The notes below the pieces were generated by a model. That model saw only the letters and a program-made list of their open reading frames with translations, did no database searches and was not told where the DNA came from. 62,728 nt of DNA from Janibacter corallicola NBRC 107790 (GTDB taxonomy: Bacteria > Actinomycetota > Actinomycetes > Actinomycetales > Dermatophilaceae). A program made the position numbers and the translations under genes. Shown piece after piece: positions 1 through 8,779 of this stretch; position 1 is the first letter of the stretch, and each line of letters opens with the position of its first letter. The stretch spans positions 1-62,728 of the forward strand of contig NZ_BCSR01000012.1 in the NCBI RefSeq assembly GCF_001570965.1. The letters are read 5' to 3'.

Positions 1-246
1 CCGGACGCGGTCACCGCGGACACCGTGGCGGGCGAGCCGGTGACCGCCCGGCTGACCGAGGCCCCCGGCAACGGCGCGGCCATCGGCGGGCTGAAGGTGG
101 CCACCGAGTCGGCGTGGTTCGCCGCCCGCCCCTCCGGCACCGAGGACAAGTACAAGATCTACGCCGAGTCCTTCCGCGGGCCGGAGCACCTCGCGCAGGT
201 GCAGGCGGACGCGGCGGCGGTGGTGGACGCGGCCCTCCGCTCCTGA
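1..246 (+). CDS. pgm: phosphoglucomutase (alpha-D-glucose phosphate-specific), C-terminal part
   Basis: The window opens inside this gene; only the last 81 codons are present. They hold the RPSGTED loop, which in alpha-D-phosphohexomutases binds the sugar phosphate in the C-terminal domain, followed by YKIYAESF. That tail is characteristic of the long bacterial Pgm family (the E. coli type) rather than phosphomannomutase or GlmM. The enzyme interconverts glucose 1-phosphate and glucose 6-phosphate in the cytoplasm, linking glycolysis to glycogen and nucleotide-sugar synthesis. The catalytic serine and metal loop lie outside the window, so intactness cannot be judged. The stop is TGA and 109 bp separate it from ilvA. 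Confidence 0.9.
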   Translation, partial: PDAVTADTVAGEPVTARLTEAPGNGAAIGGLKVATESAWFAARPSGTEDKYKIYAESFRGPEHLAQVQADAAAVVDAALRS

Positions 247-355
247 CGAAGCGTGCACGAAAGGTCGTCCTGGTGCATCCCGCGTCGTCGCGGCGCCGGT
301 TTCAGGCACTTCCACGACCTCGTGTGCACGGCCTCTGCCGCTGGGACGCGATGGG

Positions 356-1624
356 GTGGGGACTACCGTGGTGCCCGTGACTTCTCCCCTGACCGCGGAC
401 GCCGTGGACGCTGCCGCCGCGCGGCTCGTCGACATCCTGGACCCCACCCCGCTGCACCGCAGCGAGCGTCTCTCCGCCGCCACCGGCGCGCAGGTCTGGC
501 TCAAGCGGGAGGACCTGCAGCCGGTCCGGTCCTACAAGGTGCGCGGCGCCTTCACCCTCATCGCCGGCCTCACCCCCGACCAGCGGGCGAAGGGGGTCGT
601 CGCCGCCTCCGCGGGGAACCACGCGCAGGGGGTGGCATTCGCCTGCCAGCGGCTCGGCGTCGACGCCCGGATCTACCTGCCGCGCAACACTCCTCGCCAG
701 AAGCGGGACCGGGTGGCAGCGCTCGGCGGCGGCCACGTCGAGATGGTCGTCGTCGGTGAGGTCTACGACGACGCCTCCCGAGCCGCCAAGGCCGACGCCG
801 CCCGCAGCGGCGCCGTGGTCGTACCGGCCTTCGACGCCGTGGACACCATGGCCGGGCAGGGCACGGTGGCCCGTGAGATCGTCGACCAGCTCGGGCGGAC
901 CCCGGACGTCGTGACCGTCCCCGTCGGTGGGGGCGGCCTGCTCGGAGGCATGGCCACGTGGCTGGCCGCGCGCTCCTCGAGCACCCGCCTCGTGGGGGCC
1001 GAGCCCGAGGGGGCCGCCTCGATGGCGGCGGCGTTGGCCGCCGGCCGGCCCATCGACCTGGACGAGGTCTCCCCCTTCGTCGACGGTGTCGCGGTGCGCC
1101 GCGTCGGTGACCTGACCCACGCCGCGGTGGATGCCACCGGCACCGAGCTGATCACGGTGCCCGAAGGGGCGGTGTGCATCGAGATGCTGCAGATGTACCA
1201 GACCGACGGGATCATCGCCGAGCCCGCGGGCGCCCTGGCGAGCACCGCCCTGGCGGACCTGGCCCTCGAGCCGGACTCCACGGTCGTCGCCGTCGTCTCC
1301 GGCGGCAACAACGACGTCTCCCGGTACGGCGAGATCGTCGAACGGGCCCTGATCCACGAAGGGCGCAAGCACTACTTCCTCGTCGACTTCCCCCAGGAGC
1401 CGGGGGCGCTGCGCCGCTTCCTCGACGAGGTGCTCGGGCCGGAGGACGACATCACGTACTTCGACTACATCAAGCGCAACAACCGGGACACCGGCACTGC
1501 CATCGTCGGCCTGGAGCTCGGCGACCCCGAGGACCTGCTGCCGTTGCTGGCCCGGATGGACGCCTCCCCCCTCGCCATCGAGCGGGTGGACCCGGACAGC
1601 CCGCTCTTCCGGGTCATCACGTGA
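356..1624 (+). CDS. ilvA: threonine dehydratase (ammonia-lyase), short regulatory form
   Basis: Predicted PLP enzyme of 422 residues converting L-threonine to 2-oxobutanoate and ammonia, the first committed step to isoleucine. The N-terminal fold-type II domain carries the PLP lysine in SYKVRGA (Lys61), the SAGNHAQG substrate loop and the phosphate-binding glycine loop VPVGGGGLLGG. Residues about 335-422 form an ACT-like regulatory domain beginning KHYFLVDFPQEPGALR, as in the single-ACT forms. The GTG at 356 is the longest start; GTGs at 368, 371 and 377 sit better behind the purine-rich GGGGTGGGG at 353-361, so the true protein may be 4-7 residues shorter. The copper operator begins 7 bp after the stop, so the next gene has its own promoter. 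Confidence 0.93.
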   Translation: MGTTVVPVTSPLTADAVDAAAARLVDILDPTPLHRSERLSAATGAQVWLKREDLQPVRSYKVRGAFTLIAGLTPDQRAKGVVAASAGNHAQGVAFACQRLGVDARIYLPRNTPRQKRDRVAALGGGHVEMVVVGEVYDDASRAAKADAARSGAVVVPAFDAVDTMAGQGTVAREIVDQLGRTPDVVTVPVGGGGLLGGMATWLAARSSSTRLVGAEPEGAASMAAALAAGRPIDLDEVSPFVDGVAVRRVGDLTHAAVDATGTELITVPEGAVCIEMLQMYQTDGIIAEPAGALASTALADLALEPDSTVVAVVSGGNNDVSRYGEIVERALIHEGRKHYFLVDFPQEPGALRRFLDEVLGPEDDITYFDYIKRNNRDTGTAIVGLELGDPEDLLPLLARMDASPLAIERVDPDSPLFRVIT

Positions 1625-1650
1625 CCTGAAATACCCCGCGCGGGTATCCT
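1621..1650 (+). promoter_or_regulatory. CsoR operator within a predicted promoter
   Basis: The sequence ATACCCCGCGCGGGTAT at 1631-1647 has perfect 6-bp arms (ATACCC/GGGTAT) around a GC-only centre. This is the pattern of known CsoR sites (T-A-C-C-C-C ... G-G-G-G-T-A). A -10-like TATCCT lies at 1645-1650 and a -35-like TGACCT at 1622-1627, spacing 17, so the operator fills the spacer. A repressor bound there would block RNA polymerase. The position directly upstream of a CsoR gene implies autoregulation. Confidence 0.8.
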
Positions 1651-1683
1651 GTTGCACAGGACACGGAGACCCGAGGAGGAGAC

Positions 1684-1965
1684 ATGGCGGGATACAGCGG
1701 AAGCAAGGAGCAGTACCTCGCGCGGCTCAAGCGCGTCGAGGGCCAGATCCGGGGCATATCGCGGATGGTCGAGGATGACACGTACTGCATCGACATCCTC
1801 ACCCAGGTCTCGGCGGCGACCAAGGCGCTGCAGGGGGTCAGCCTCGGCCTGCTCGAGGACCACGTCGGCCACTGCGTCGTCGACGCCGCCCGCGAGTCCG
1901 ACGAGGCCGCTGCGGAGAAGGTCACCGAGGCCAGTGCCGCGATCGCGCGTCTCGTGCGCTCCTGA
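1684..1965 (+). CDS. csoR: CsoR-family copper-sensing transcriptional repressor
   Basis: A 93-residue all-helical protein of the CsoR/DUF156 family. Cu(I) binding to the three-ligand site releases it from DNA. All three ligands are present: Cys35 (TYCIDIL), His60 and Cys64 (EDHVGHCVV), matching Cys36/His61/Cys65 of Mycobacterium tuberculosis CsoR with an offset of one. The start is ATG behind a strong GAGGAGGA ribosome site at 1674-1681. An operator lies just upstream, and a P-type ATPase follows after 57 bp in the same direction, the usual csoR-transporter operon. The presence of Cys, His and Cys argues for copper rather than nickel/cobalt (RcnR) or formaldehyde (FrmR) sensing. Confidence 0.93.
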   Translation: MAGYSGSKEQYLARLKRVEGQIRGISRMVEDDTYCIDILTQVSAATKALQGVSLGLLEDHVGHCVVDAARESDEAAAEKVTEASAAIARLVRS

Positions 1966-2022
1966 GGCCGAAACACCCTGCCACCTCCCCGAGGGGCGTG
2001 GCTCCCGGGGCCAGAATGAAGC

Positions 2023-4104
2023 ATGGCCATCTCCACGTCCTTGCTCTCCCGAAAGTCCTCGCCCAGCCCGTCGGGCGATGGGGCCTCGGACGAGGTCGCC
2101 TCGACCGAGCAGTCGTCGACGCCGGCAGCGATGACCACCGGGACACCGCTCGTCGAACGACTGCGGACCCCTGAGCCGACCCCCACCCAGCGGGGCGACC
2201 TCGCCCGTCGCGGTCTGGTGGCGCTCGTGCTCGCCGTCGTGACGGTCGCCATCGACCAGGGCGACTGGGGCGGCGCCGCGAACCCGTGGATCCAGCTCGT
2301 CGCGGCCACGGCGGCGATCGGCTGGCCCGGCCTGCCCTTCCTGCGCGAGGCCGTCATCCGCGCCCGGCAGGGCACCCCGACCGCGGAGGTGCTCACCTGT
2401 CTGGGCATCGTGCTGGCCTGGCTGTGGTCCCTCGGGGTCGCGGCGACCGGTGCGGGCGCCGGGGGTCGGTACTACTTCGGGGCGGCTGCGGCCATCACCG
2501 CCCTGCTCATCGGCAGCCGCTGGCTGGAGGCACGGGGCCGGGACGAGGGTCGCGCCGCGACCGACGCCCTGCTCGACCTGGGTGCGCCCGACGTCGCCGT
2601 GCAGCGGATCGACTCCCGGACCCGCGCGACCACCGAGGTGCGGCTGCCCGTGGAGGAGCTGCAGGTGGGGGACCACTTCATCGTCCGGCCCGGGGAGAAG
2701 GTCGCCCTCGACGGCGTCGTCATCGACGGTGCGAGCGCGGTCGACACCTCCCTCATCACCGGCAAGGACGAGCCGGAGAGCGTGCGGACCGGCCACCGCG
2801 TGCACGCCGGCACCCTGAACACCACCGGCCGCCTCGTCGTCGAGGCACGCGCCGTCGGTGAGGACACCACCTTCGCCGCGATCCGTCGGATCGTGGAGCG
2901 CTCCCGCACCGGGTCCACGAAGCTGCAGGAGCGCATCGACCGGTACACGGCGATCCTCGTGCCCGCCGTCGCGGTGCTCGCGGTGCTCGCCTTCGTCGGG
3001 TGGTGGATCGGCAGCGGCTCGGTCGGTACGGCCCTGGGCGTCGCGATCGCGGTGCTCGTCGTCGCCAGCCCCGCCGCGCTGGCCATCGCTGCCTCGCTCG
3101 CGCTGCTCGTCGGCACCAGCCGCGGGGTGGAGCGTGGCGTGCTCGTCACCGGGCCCCAGATGCCCGAGACCGCAGCCGACATCGACACCTTCGTCCTGGA
3201 CAAGACCGGCACGATCACCACCGGCGTCGCCCAGGTGACGGACCTGGCCGCCGCTCCGGGGCTGCACCCCGCCGCCGTGCTCACCGCTGCCGCCGCCGTC
3301 GAGTCCGGCAGCGAGCACCCGATCGCGCGGGCCATCATCGCCCGCGCCGAGGCGCAGCACATCAAGGTCCCCAGGACCACCGGGACCAGGGCGCTGCCCG
3401 GGCAGGGCATCTCCGCGAAGATCAAGGACATGCGCGTGACCGTCGGGCGCGCCGAGCTCTTCGATGACGTCCCGGCCGAGCTGGCCACGCTGGAGCGGGC
3501 CGGCACCACCGTCTTCGTCGGCTGGGAGGGCAAGGCCCGGGGCGCGCTCACCGTCTCCGACGAGGTCCGCGAGACCTCTGGTGACGCCATCCGCGCGCTG
3601 CGGGCCCGGGGGCTGCAGGTATGGCTGCTCTCCGGCGACAACGCCCACCACGCGAAGACCGTCGCCGAGCGCGTGGGCATCGACCCGGCGCACGTCCTCA
3701 GCGACGTGCGCCACAAGGACAAGGCCTCCGAGATCGCCCGGCTGCGGGGCGAAGGCCACGTCGTCGCAGTCCTCGGCGACGGGCTGCACGACACCGCCGG
3801 CGCCCGCGAGGGCGAGCTCGCCATGGCCCTGGGCGCGGACACGAAGCTCGGGCGCGAGCTCTCCGACGTCACCCTCGTGCACGGCGACCTCGTCTCCGCC
3901 CCCCGGGCGATGCGGGTCCTGCACGAGACCGTCGCGGTGATGCGTCAGAACCTCCTCGCACTCGCCGTGTACCACGCCCTGGCCCTGGTCCTGGTGCTCG
4001 CCGGCCTCATCGGCCCGCTCCTCGCCGGCGTCGCGATGGCCCTGGCCTCCGTGGTCGTGGTGGGCAACTCCCTTCGCCTCCGAAAGACCCTCGCCGACCT
4101 CTGA
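2023..4104 (+). CDS. P1B-type heavy-metal ATPase with degenerate catalytic and metal-site motifs
   Basis: A 693-residue membrane ATPase with the architecture of CopA-like exporters but no N-terminal HMA domain. Intact features are the phosphorylation motif DKTGT (Asp393), the SEHP motif (His432-Pro433) and the hinge GDGxxD. Several invariant positions differ. The transmembrane CPC metal motif is SPA (349-351). The actuator loop TGE reads TGK-D-E (246-250). The hinge GDGxND is GDGLHD (585-590). The later helices have YH where Cu(I) pumps have YN. The gene follows csoR by 57 bp, so it is probably induced by copper, but a normal Cu(I) relay is not preserved. It may move another ligand, act as a regulatory pseudo-pump, or be decaying. 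The long ORF without stops suggests it is translated. Confidence 0.85.
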   Translation: MAISTSLLSRKSSPSPSGDGASDEVASTEQSSTPAAMTTGTPLVERLRTPEPTPTQRGDLARRGLVALVLAVVTVAIDQGDWGGAANPWIQLVAATAAIGWPGLPFLREAVIRARQGTPTAEVLTCLGIVLAWLWSLGVAATGAGAGGRYYFGAAAAITALLIGSRWLEARGRDEGRAATDALLDLGAPDVAVQRIDSRTRATTEVRLPVEELQVGDHFIVRPGEKVALDGVVIDGASAVDTSLITGKDEPESVRTGHRVHAGTLNTTGRLVVEARAVGEDTTFAAIRRIVERSRTGSTKLQERIDRYTAILVPAVAVLAVLAFVGWWIGSGSVGTALGVAIAVLVVASPAALAIAASLALLVGTSRGVERGVLVTGPQMPETAADIDTFVLDKTGTITTGVAQVTDLAAAPGLHPAAVLTAAAAVESGSEHPIARAIIARAEAQHIKVPRTTGTRALPGQGISAKIKDMRVTVGRAELFDDVPAELATLERAGTTVFVGWEGKARGALTVSDEVRETSGDAIRALRARGLQVWLLSGDNAHHAKTVAERVGIDPAHVLSDVRHKDKASEIARLRGEGHVVAVLGDGLHDTAGAREGELAMALGADTKLGRELSDVTLVHGDLVSAPRAMRVLHETVAVMRQNLLALAVYHALALVLVLAGLIGPLLAGVAMALASVVVVGNSLRLRKTLADL

Positions 4105-4193
4105 GTCCTCCCACCGGCGGATGCCCACCTCCCGGTGCGCCCGGGCCGGACGTATCCTGCCGAGGAACGTGCACCTGAGGGGAAGGGGGCCTC

Positions 4194-7100
4194 GTGGGCA
4201 AGATCCACGTGGGCAGGACACTGCTGTCGAACCGGGGGCTGGAGGACGCGCTCCGCCAGGCACGAGTCGGCGACGAGCTGCACATCCACGAGGGCACCTA
4301 CCGGGCCGAGGCCATCATGCTCAACGGCATCCACCTCGTCGGTGTCGGCGAGCCGGACCAGATCGTGCTCGAGGCGCGGCTGGATGTCTGGGGCCACACC
4401 CGGATCACGGGGATCACGCTGCGGGCACCCCACTTCAGCAATGCCGTCTACCTCCGCTCGGAGGACGCCTACCTCGACCTGACCGGTGCATCGGTCGGCG
4501 GGGACCCGGCCCGCAAGTACCCCACGGTCTACGGCGACGGCGGCACCCTCGTCCTCTCCCGGACCACCATGAGCGCCCCGGAGGGGTCCCTCGGCGTGGC
4601 CCTCACCCAGAGCGGCTACCTGCACGCCACCGACTCACGGGTCGACGGCATCCAGCTCATCGGTGGGCGCGCGGTGCTCGCCGACGTCAGCACCACGACA
4701 CTCGAGGGCGCCCAGGGTGCCCGGATCGAGGCCTACAACACGCTGACGGTCCGGCCACCCGAGGGGCACCACGCCATGGCCCTCTCCGGGGAGTCGGTGG
4801 GCACCATCTCCGCCCTCCACCTGACCGACCCGCCCGTGAGCGCGCTCTGCGAGGACAGCTTCCTGCAGATCGACTCGGTGCACGGCGACGACGGCGGGAT
4901 CCGCGTCGCGGTCCGCGGCAGCTCCGTGGTCGAGTCCGAGGACGATGCCGTCACGACCTACGACCCCGACGCCCCGCCACCGCCGAAGGTCGTGACGTGG
5001 CACGTGAGCGACGCCCACGACTACCTGACCGCCGTCGCCCCGCACCTCGGCGCCGGCGACACCCTCCGTCTGGAGGAGGGCGAGTACTTCCTGCAGGACT
5101 GCGAGAACGGGGCCCTCGGCATCGCCTGCCACGTCGTCGGTGCCGGGGCGGACCGGACCGTACTGCACGGCTCGCTGTTCCTCCTCGACGGTCACGACGC
5201 ATCCGTCAGCGACCTCACCGTCGACCCCCGCGAGCACAACGGGGTGGTGAACAAGGTCGACTCGACGCTCGAGCTCACCGACGTCCGGATCACCTCGGCG
5301 AGCGAGGCCTACCCGGCCGTCTACCTGGGGTCGGGGACCACGACGATGCACGGCTGCACCGTCGAGGTGCCCGCCGACTCCGGCGCCGGGGTCACCCATG
5401 TCACCGATCGCGCCCGGCTGGACGCCACCTCCTCGGACCTCGGCTGGGTCACCGCCGTGGAACGCGGATCGGTTTCACTCCGGGACTGCGGATCCCACTG
5501 GCTCTGCGCGTCGGGGGCGACCATCACGTCGCGGGGCAGCCACGTCGTCGAGGGCAACACCCGCTCCATGCGGCAGGTCGTCGCCGAGCAGTCGGCCACG
5601 ATCTCCCTCGAGAGCCTCGCCACGGACTTCCCCGCCTTCGAGGCCTACGCCGAGGACAGCACCCTGAGCATCGAGCGCCTCACCGTGCCGGAGGACGGGA
5701 ACGGTCAGGTCCTGGTGGCCGGCGGAGCACGGGTCCGAGTGGACGAGAGGGCCGCGATCACCATCACCGACCTCGATGCGCAGGTGCAGGCCCGGCCCAC
5801 CGCGGGTACCGGGGCGACGGTCCCCGGCGAAGGGGACGTCCCGGAGGACCACCCCCTCGAGGACCCGCGCGAGGACACCCCCGGCGGGGTCGACGACCCC
5901 GGCGAGGACGCCACGGACGAGGATCCGCTCGCCCAGATCGAGGCGCTGACCGGACTGACGACGGTCAAGCAGCAGGTCCGCAAGTTCACCCGGATGGTCC
6001 GCTACAACCAGCTGCGCGAGGAGCAGGGCAAGGCCGGCAGCCCGATGGTCCTGCACAGCCTCTTCCTCGGGAACCCCGGGACCGGCAAGACCACCGTGGC
6101 CAGGCTGCTGGGCCGAGCCCTCCACCGGGCCGGCGCCATCCCCAGCGACACCTTCGTCGAGGTGACCGGCCGCGCCGACCTCGTCGGCGACACGATCGGC
6201 AGCTCCGCGAAGCTGACCACCGCGGCCCTCGAGTCCGCCCTCGGCGGGGTGCTCTTCGTCGACGAGGCGTACACGCTCTACAAGCCGCAGGCCAACGAGT
6301 TCGCCCAGGAGGCCGTCGACACGATCCTCACCTTCATGGAGAACCACCGCGACGAGATCGTGGTGCTCTTCGCCGGATACGGCGAGCAGATGCAGGACTT
6401 CATCGGCATGAACCCCGGCCTGCGCTCCCGCGTGACCAACCGCTTCGACTTCGAGGACTACACCCCGGAGGAGATCGCCGAGATCGGTTACCGGGCGCTG
6501 CTCGACGGGCAGCACACCGTCGACGAGGACCTGTACCGCGCGACCGTCGCCCGCGAGTACACGCGGGCCACCGACCGCAGCAACGGCCGCTGGGTCCGCA
6601 ACTTCAACCAGGACCTCGTCGCCGTGCTCGCCGAGCGGGTCCTCTCCTCCCCCGCGGAGACCGACATCTCCCACGTCACCGCCGAGGACCTGCACACCCT
6701 GACCGGGGGCAGCAGCCGGGACAAGGACGCACGGGTCCGGGAGCTCCTCGACGAGCTCGACGCCATGGTGGGCCTGGCACCGGTCAAGGAGTGGGTGCGC
6801 CGCCTCGTCAACCAGGTGGCAGTCGACCAGCGGCGCATGCAGCTGGACAAGGGCACCTCCCGACCGACGTACCACATGGTCTTCGCCGGCAACCCCGGTA
6901 CGGGCAAGACCACGGTCGCGCGGATCGTCGCCGAGCTCTTCCACAACCTCGGGATCCTCGCCACCCCGACGGTCAGCGAGGTGGGCGCCGTCGACCTCAT
7001 CGGCCAGTACATCGGCCACACCGAGGCGAACACGACGAGAGCCATCGACGCCGCCCTCGGCGGGGTGCTCTTCGTCGACGAGGCCTACACCCTGACCCCG

Positions 7101-7529
7101 CAGGATCGCCGCAACGACTTCGGGTACAAGGCGGTCGAGACGCTCTTGCCCCGGCTGGAGAACGACCGGGACAAGTTCGTGGCCATCTTCGCCGGCTACT
7201 CCGAGGAGATGCGCCACTTCCTGAAGGCCAATCCCGGACTGCCCTCACGCATCCCGGGGTGGGTCGAGTTCCCGGACTACTCCTCCGAGGAGGTCGCCCG
7301 CATCGTGGCGGCCAGGCTCTCCGCGAGCTGGGTCTTCGACGAGGATCACCTCCTCGAGGTGGCCGCGAGTGCCTACGACGCCGCTTCCGGCCGGGGCAAC
7401 GGCCGCTGGGCGCGCAACTTCGCCGAGAAGGTCGAGCGCGCCCAGGTCGAGTACATCGCCTCCCACGACGTCACCGACGAGGAGCTGGACCGGATCCCGC
7501 CCGAGGTCATCGCCGCCCTCGCCCCCTGA
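4194..7529 (+). CDS. tandem beta-helix / tandem AAA+ (CbxX/CfqX-type) protein
   Basis: A 1111-residue cytoplasmic protein with no signal peptide or membrane segment. Residues about 1-255 and 263-530 each resemble a right-handed parallel beta-helix and open alike (a GD-x-L-x-I/L-x-EG-T/E-Y motif), suggesting an internal duplication. An acidic linker (about 533-577) leads to two AAA+ modules of the CbxX/CfqX (SpoVK, EccA-like) family. AAA1 has Walker A GNPGTGKT at 626-633 and Walker B LFVDEAYT at Asp690-Glu691. AAA2 has GNPGTGKT at 899-906 and LFVDEAYT at Asp962. Both keep a GYxEEM-type segment and arginine-rich C-terminal parts. The start is GTG behind GAGGGGAAGGGGG at 4177-4189. The gene stands alone, with no ESX/type VII genes nearby. 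CbxX-type AAA+ rings remodel protein partners; the substrate here is unknown. Confidence 0.85.
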   Translation: MGKIHVGRTLLSNRGLEDALRQARVGDELHIHEGTYRAEAIMLNGIHLVGVGEPDQIVLEARLDVWGHTRITGITLRAPHFSNAVYLRSEDAYLDLTGASVGGDPARKYPTVYGDGGTLVLSRTTMSAPEGSLGVALTQSGYLHATDSRVDGIQLIGGRAVLADVSTTTLEGAQGARIEAYNTLTVRPPEGHHAMALSGESVGTISALHLTDPPVSALCEDSFLQIDSVHGDDGGIRVAVRGSSVVESEDDAVTTYDPDAPPPPKVVTWHVSDAHDYLTAVAPHLGAGDTLRLEEGEYFLQDCENGALGIACHVVGAGADRTVLHGSLFLLDGHDASVSDLTVDPREHNGVVNKVDSTLELTDVRITSASEAYPAVYLGSGTTTMHGCTVEVPADSGAGVTHVTDRARLDATSSDLGWVTAVERGSVSLRDCGSHWLCASGATITSRGSHVVEGNTRSMRQVVAEQSATISLESLATDFPAFEAYAEDSTLSIERLTVPEDGNGQVLVAGGARVRVDERAAITITDLDAQVQARPTAGTGATVPGEGDVPEDHPLEDPREDTPGGVDDPGEDATDEDPLAQIEALTGLTTVKQQVRKFTRMVRYNQLREEQGKAGSPMVLHSLFLGNPGTGKTTVARLLGRALHRAGAIPSDTFVEVTGRADLVGDTIGSSAKLTTAALESALGGVLFVDEAYTLYKPQANEFAQEAVDTILTFMENHRDEIVVLFAGYGEQMQDFIGMNPGLRSRVTNRFDFEDYTPEEIAEIGYRALLDGQHTVDEDLYRATVAREYTRATDRSNGRWVRNFNQDLVAVLAERVLSSPAETDISHVTAEDLHTLTGGSSRDKDARVRELLDELDAMVGLAPVKEWVRRLVNQVAVDQRRMQLDKGTSRPTYHMVFAGNPGTGKTTVARIVAELFHNLGILATPTVSEVGAVDLIGQYIGHTEANTTRAIDAALGGVLFVDEAYTLTPQDRRNDFGYKAVETLLPRLENDRDKFVAIFAGYSEEMRHFLKANPGLPSRIPGWVEFPDYSSEEVARIVAARLSASWVFDEDHLLEVAASAYDAASGRGNGRWARNFAEKVERAQVEYIASHDVTDEELDRIPPEVIAALAP

Positions 7530-7556
7530 GTCCCGGCCCGGCCCCGCGGGCACGCA

Positions 7557-7593
7557 CTCGGCCGGGCGCTCCCCCTGCGAGCGCCCGGCCGAG
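7557..7593. terminator. bidirectional hairpin terminator
   Basis: A perfect 15-bp inverted repeat (7557-7571 and 7579-7593) with a 7-nt loop lies between the convergent beta-helix/AAA+ gene and the ABC permease gene. There is no U-tract, as is common in high-GC actinobacteria, but stem length and position support termination from both sides. Confidence 0.8.
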
Positions 7594-7612
7594 TACCTCC
7601 CGGATGGCCGGT

Positions 7613-8779
7613 TCACACCTCGGCCTTCCACGCCTCCTTGAGCCGCAGCTTGCCGGAGGTCTGCAGCAGCGCCCGGCGGTAGATGCGCTCGGCGAGGACG
7701 ATGACCACCGCGGTCACCGCGACGAGGACGCCCAGGCCCAGCAGCGCCTCCCACCACGTCCCGTCACCGGCGGCCAGACGCATCGGCTGGATGATCGCCG
7801 AGAAGGGCGGGATCCACGCCAGCACCTCCGCGACGGTGCCTTTAGCGAGCAGCGCGGCGAAGAAGACCACCATGATCAGCATCGTCACCGGCATCGAGGT
7901 GGTCTGGATGTCCTCCTGCCGCGAGGCCAGTGCCCCGGAGACCGCGAACATCGCGGCGATCATCGTGAAGCCGGCGAGGAAGTAGAGGACGAACCAGACC
8001 AGGCTCGAGGTGAGGCCGGGCAGCATGTCACCCATGTCGGTGAAGCTCACCCCGATGATCCCGATGAGCGCGTAGAGCATCATCTGTCCCACGGCGAGCA
8101 CGACCATCCCGACGAGCTTGCCGATGAGCAGCTGGCGAAGGGGGATGGACGTCGCGATGATCTCCACGATCCGCGACTGCTTCTCCTCGGTGACGCTCAT
8201 CGCCAGGTAGCTGCCGAACATGATCGCCGACATGTAGAAGAGGATCGCCATGATGAAGCCGACGACCTGACCGGCAGTCTCCTCGTCCGCGTCCCCGTTG
8301 AGGCTCGCGGTGGTGACGGTCGCGCCCTGCTGCAGCGCGTCGATGCTCGTGCCGGCCTGCTGCGCATTGTCGGCCATCACCGCCTGGCTGATCTTCTCCT
8401 CCGCGAAGCCCTTGAGCTGGTCGTCGACGCCGTCCTTGCCGGTGAGCTGCCACCCGCCGTCCGTCGGGTGCAGCCACGCGTCGGCCTCTCCGTCGTCCAG
8501 GGCCGCCTCGGCGGCGTCGTCGTCGGCGACGTCCACGACATCGACGCCCACGTGGCCCCCCTTCGTCCCCGCGGTGTGCAGCACCTCACCCATCTGCTGG
8601 GACTGGCTGGTCACGGCGACGTCGAAGGTCGTGTCCTTGTTCGACTGCCAGGTCTGGAAGCCGAAGACCCCGACGAGGATGACGAGGGACAGCAGCGTCG
8701 AGCCGATGAAGGTCTTGTCCCGCAGCCGGATCGAGATCTCCCGCTGGGCGACGGTCGCCCAGGCGTTCTTGGTGTTCAT
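7613..8779 (-). CDS. ABC-2 type exporter permease (NatB/YhaP-like)
   Basis: A 388-residue integral membrane protein. It has one N-terminal helix (LLSLVILVGVFGF), a large extracytoplasmic domain of about 150 residues, then about five helices clustered in the C-terminal half. This is the layout of NatB-like ABC-2 permeases used for Na+ or drug export. EEKQSRIVEIIATSIPLRQLLIGK is the typical cytoplasmic coupling region. Its ATG overlaps the stop of the upstream ATPase gene by 4 nt, so the two are translationally coupled. The substrate cannot be read from sequence. Confidence 0.88.
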   Translation of the reverse strand: MNTKNAWATVAQREISIRLRDKTFIGSTLLSLVILVGVFGFQTWQSNKDTTFDVAVTSQSQQMGEVLHTAGTKGGHVGVDVVDVADDDAAEAALDDGEADAWLHPTDGGWQLTGKDGVDDQLKGFAEEKISQAVMADNAQQAGTSIDALQQGATVTTASLNGDADEETAGQVVGFIMAILFYMSAIMFGSYLAMSVTEEKQSRIVEIIATSIPLRQLLIGKLVGMVVLAVGQMMLYALIGIIGVSFTDMGDMLPGLTSSLVWFVLYFLAGFTMIAAMFAVSGALASRQEDIQTTSMPVTMLIMVVFFAALLAKGTVAEVLAWIPPFSAIIQPMRLAAGDGTWWEALLGLGVLVAVTAVVIVLAERIYRRALLQTSGKLRLKEAWKAEV

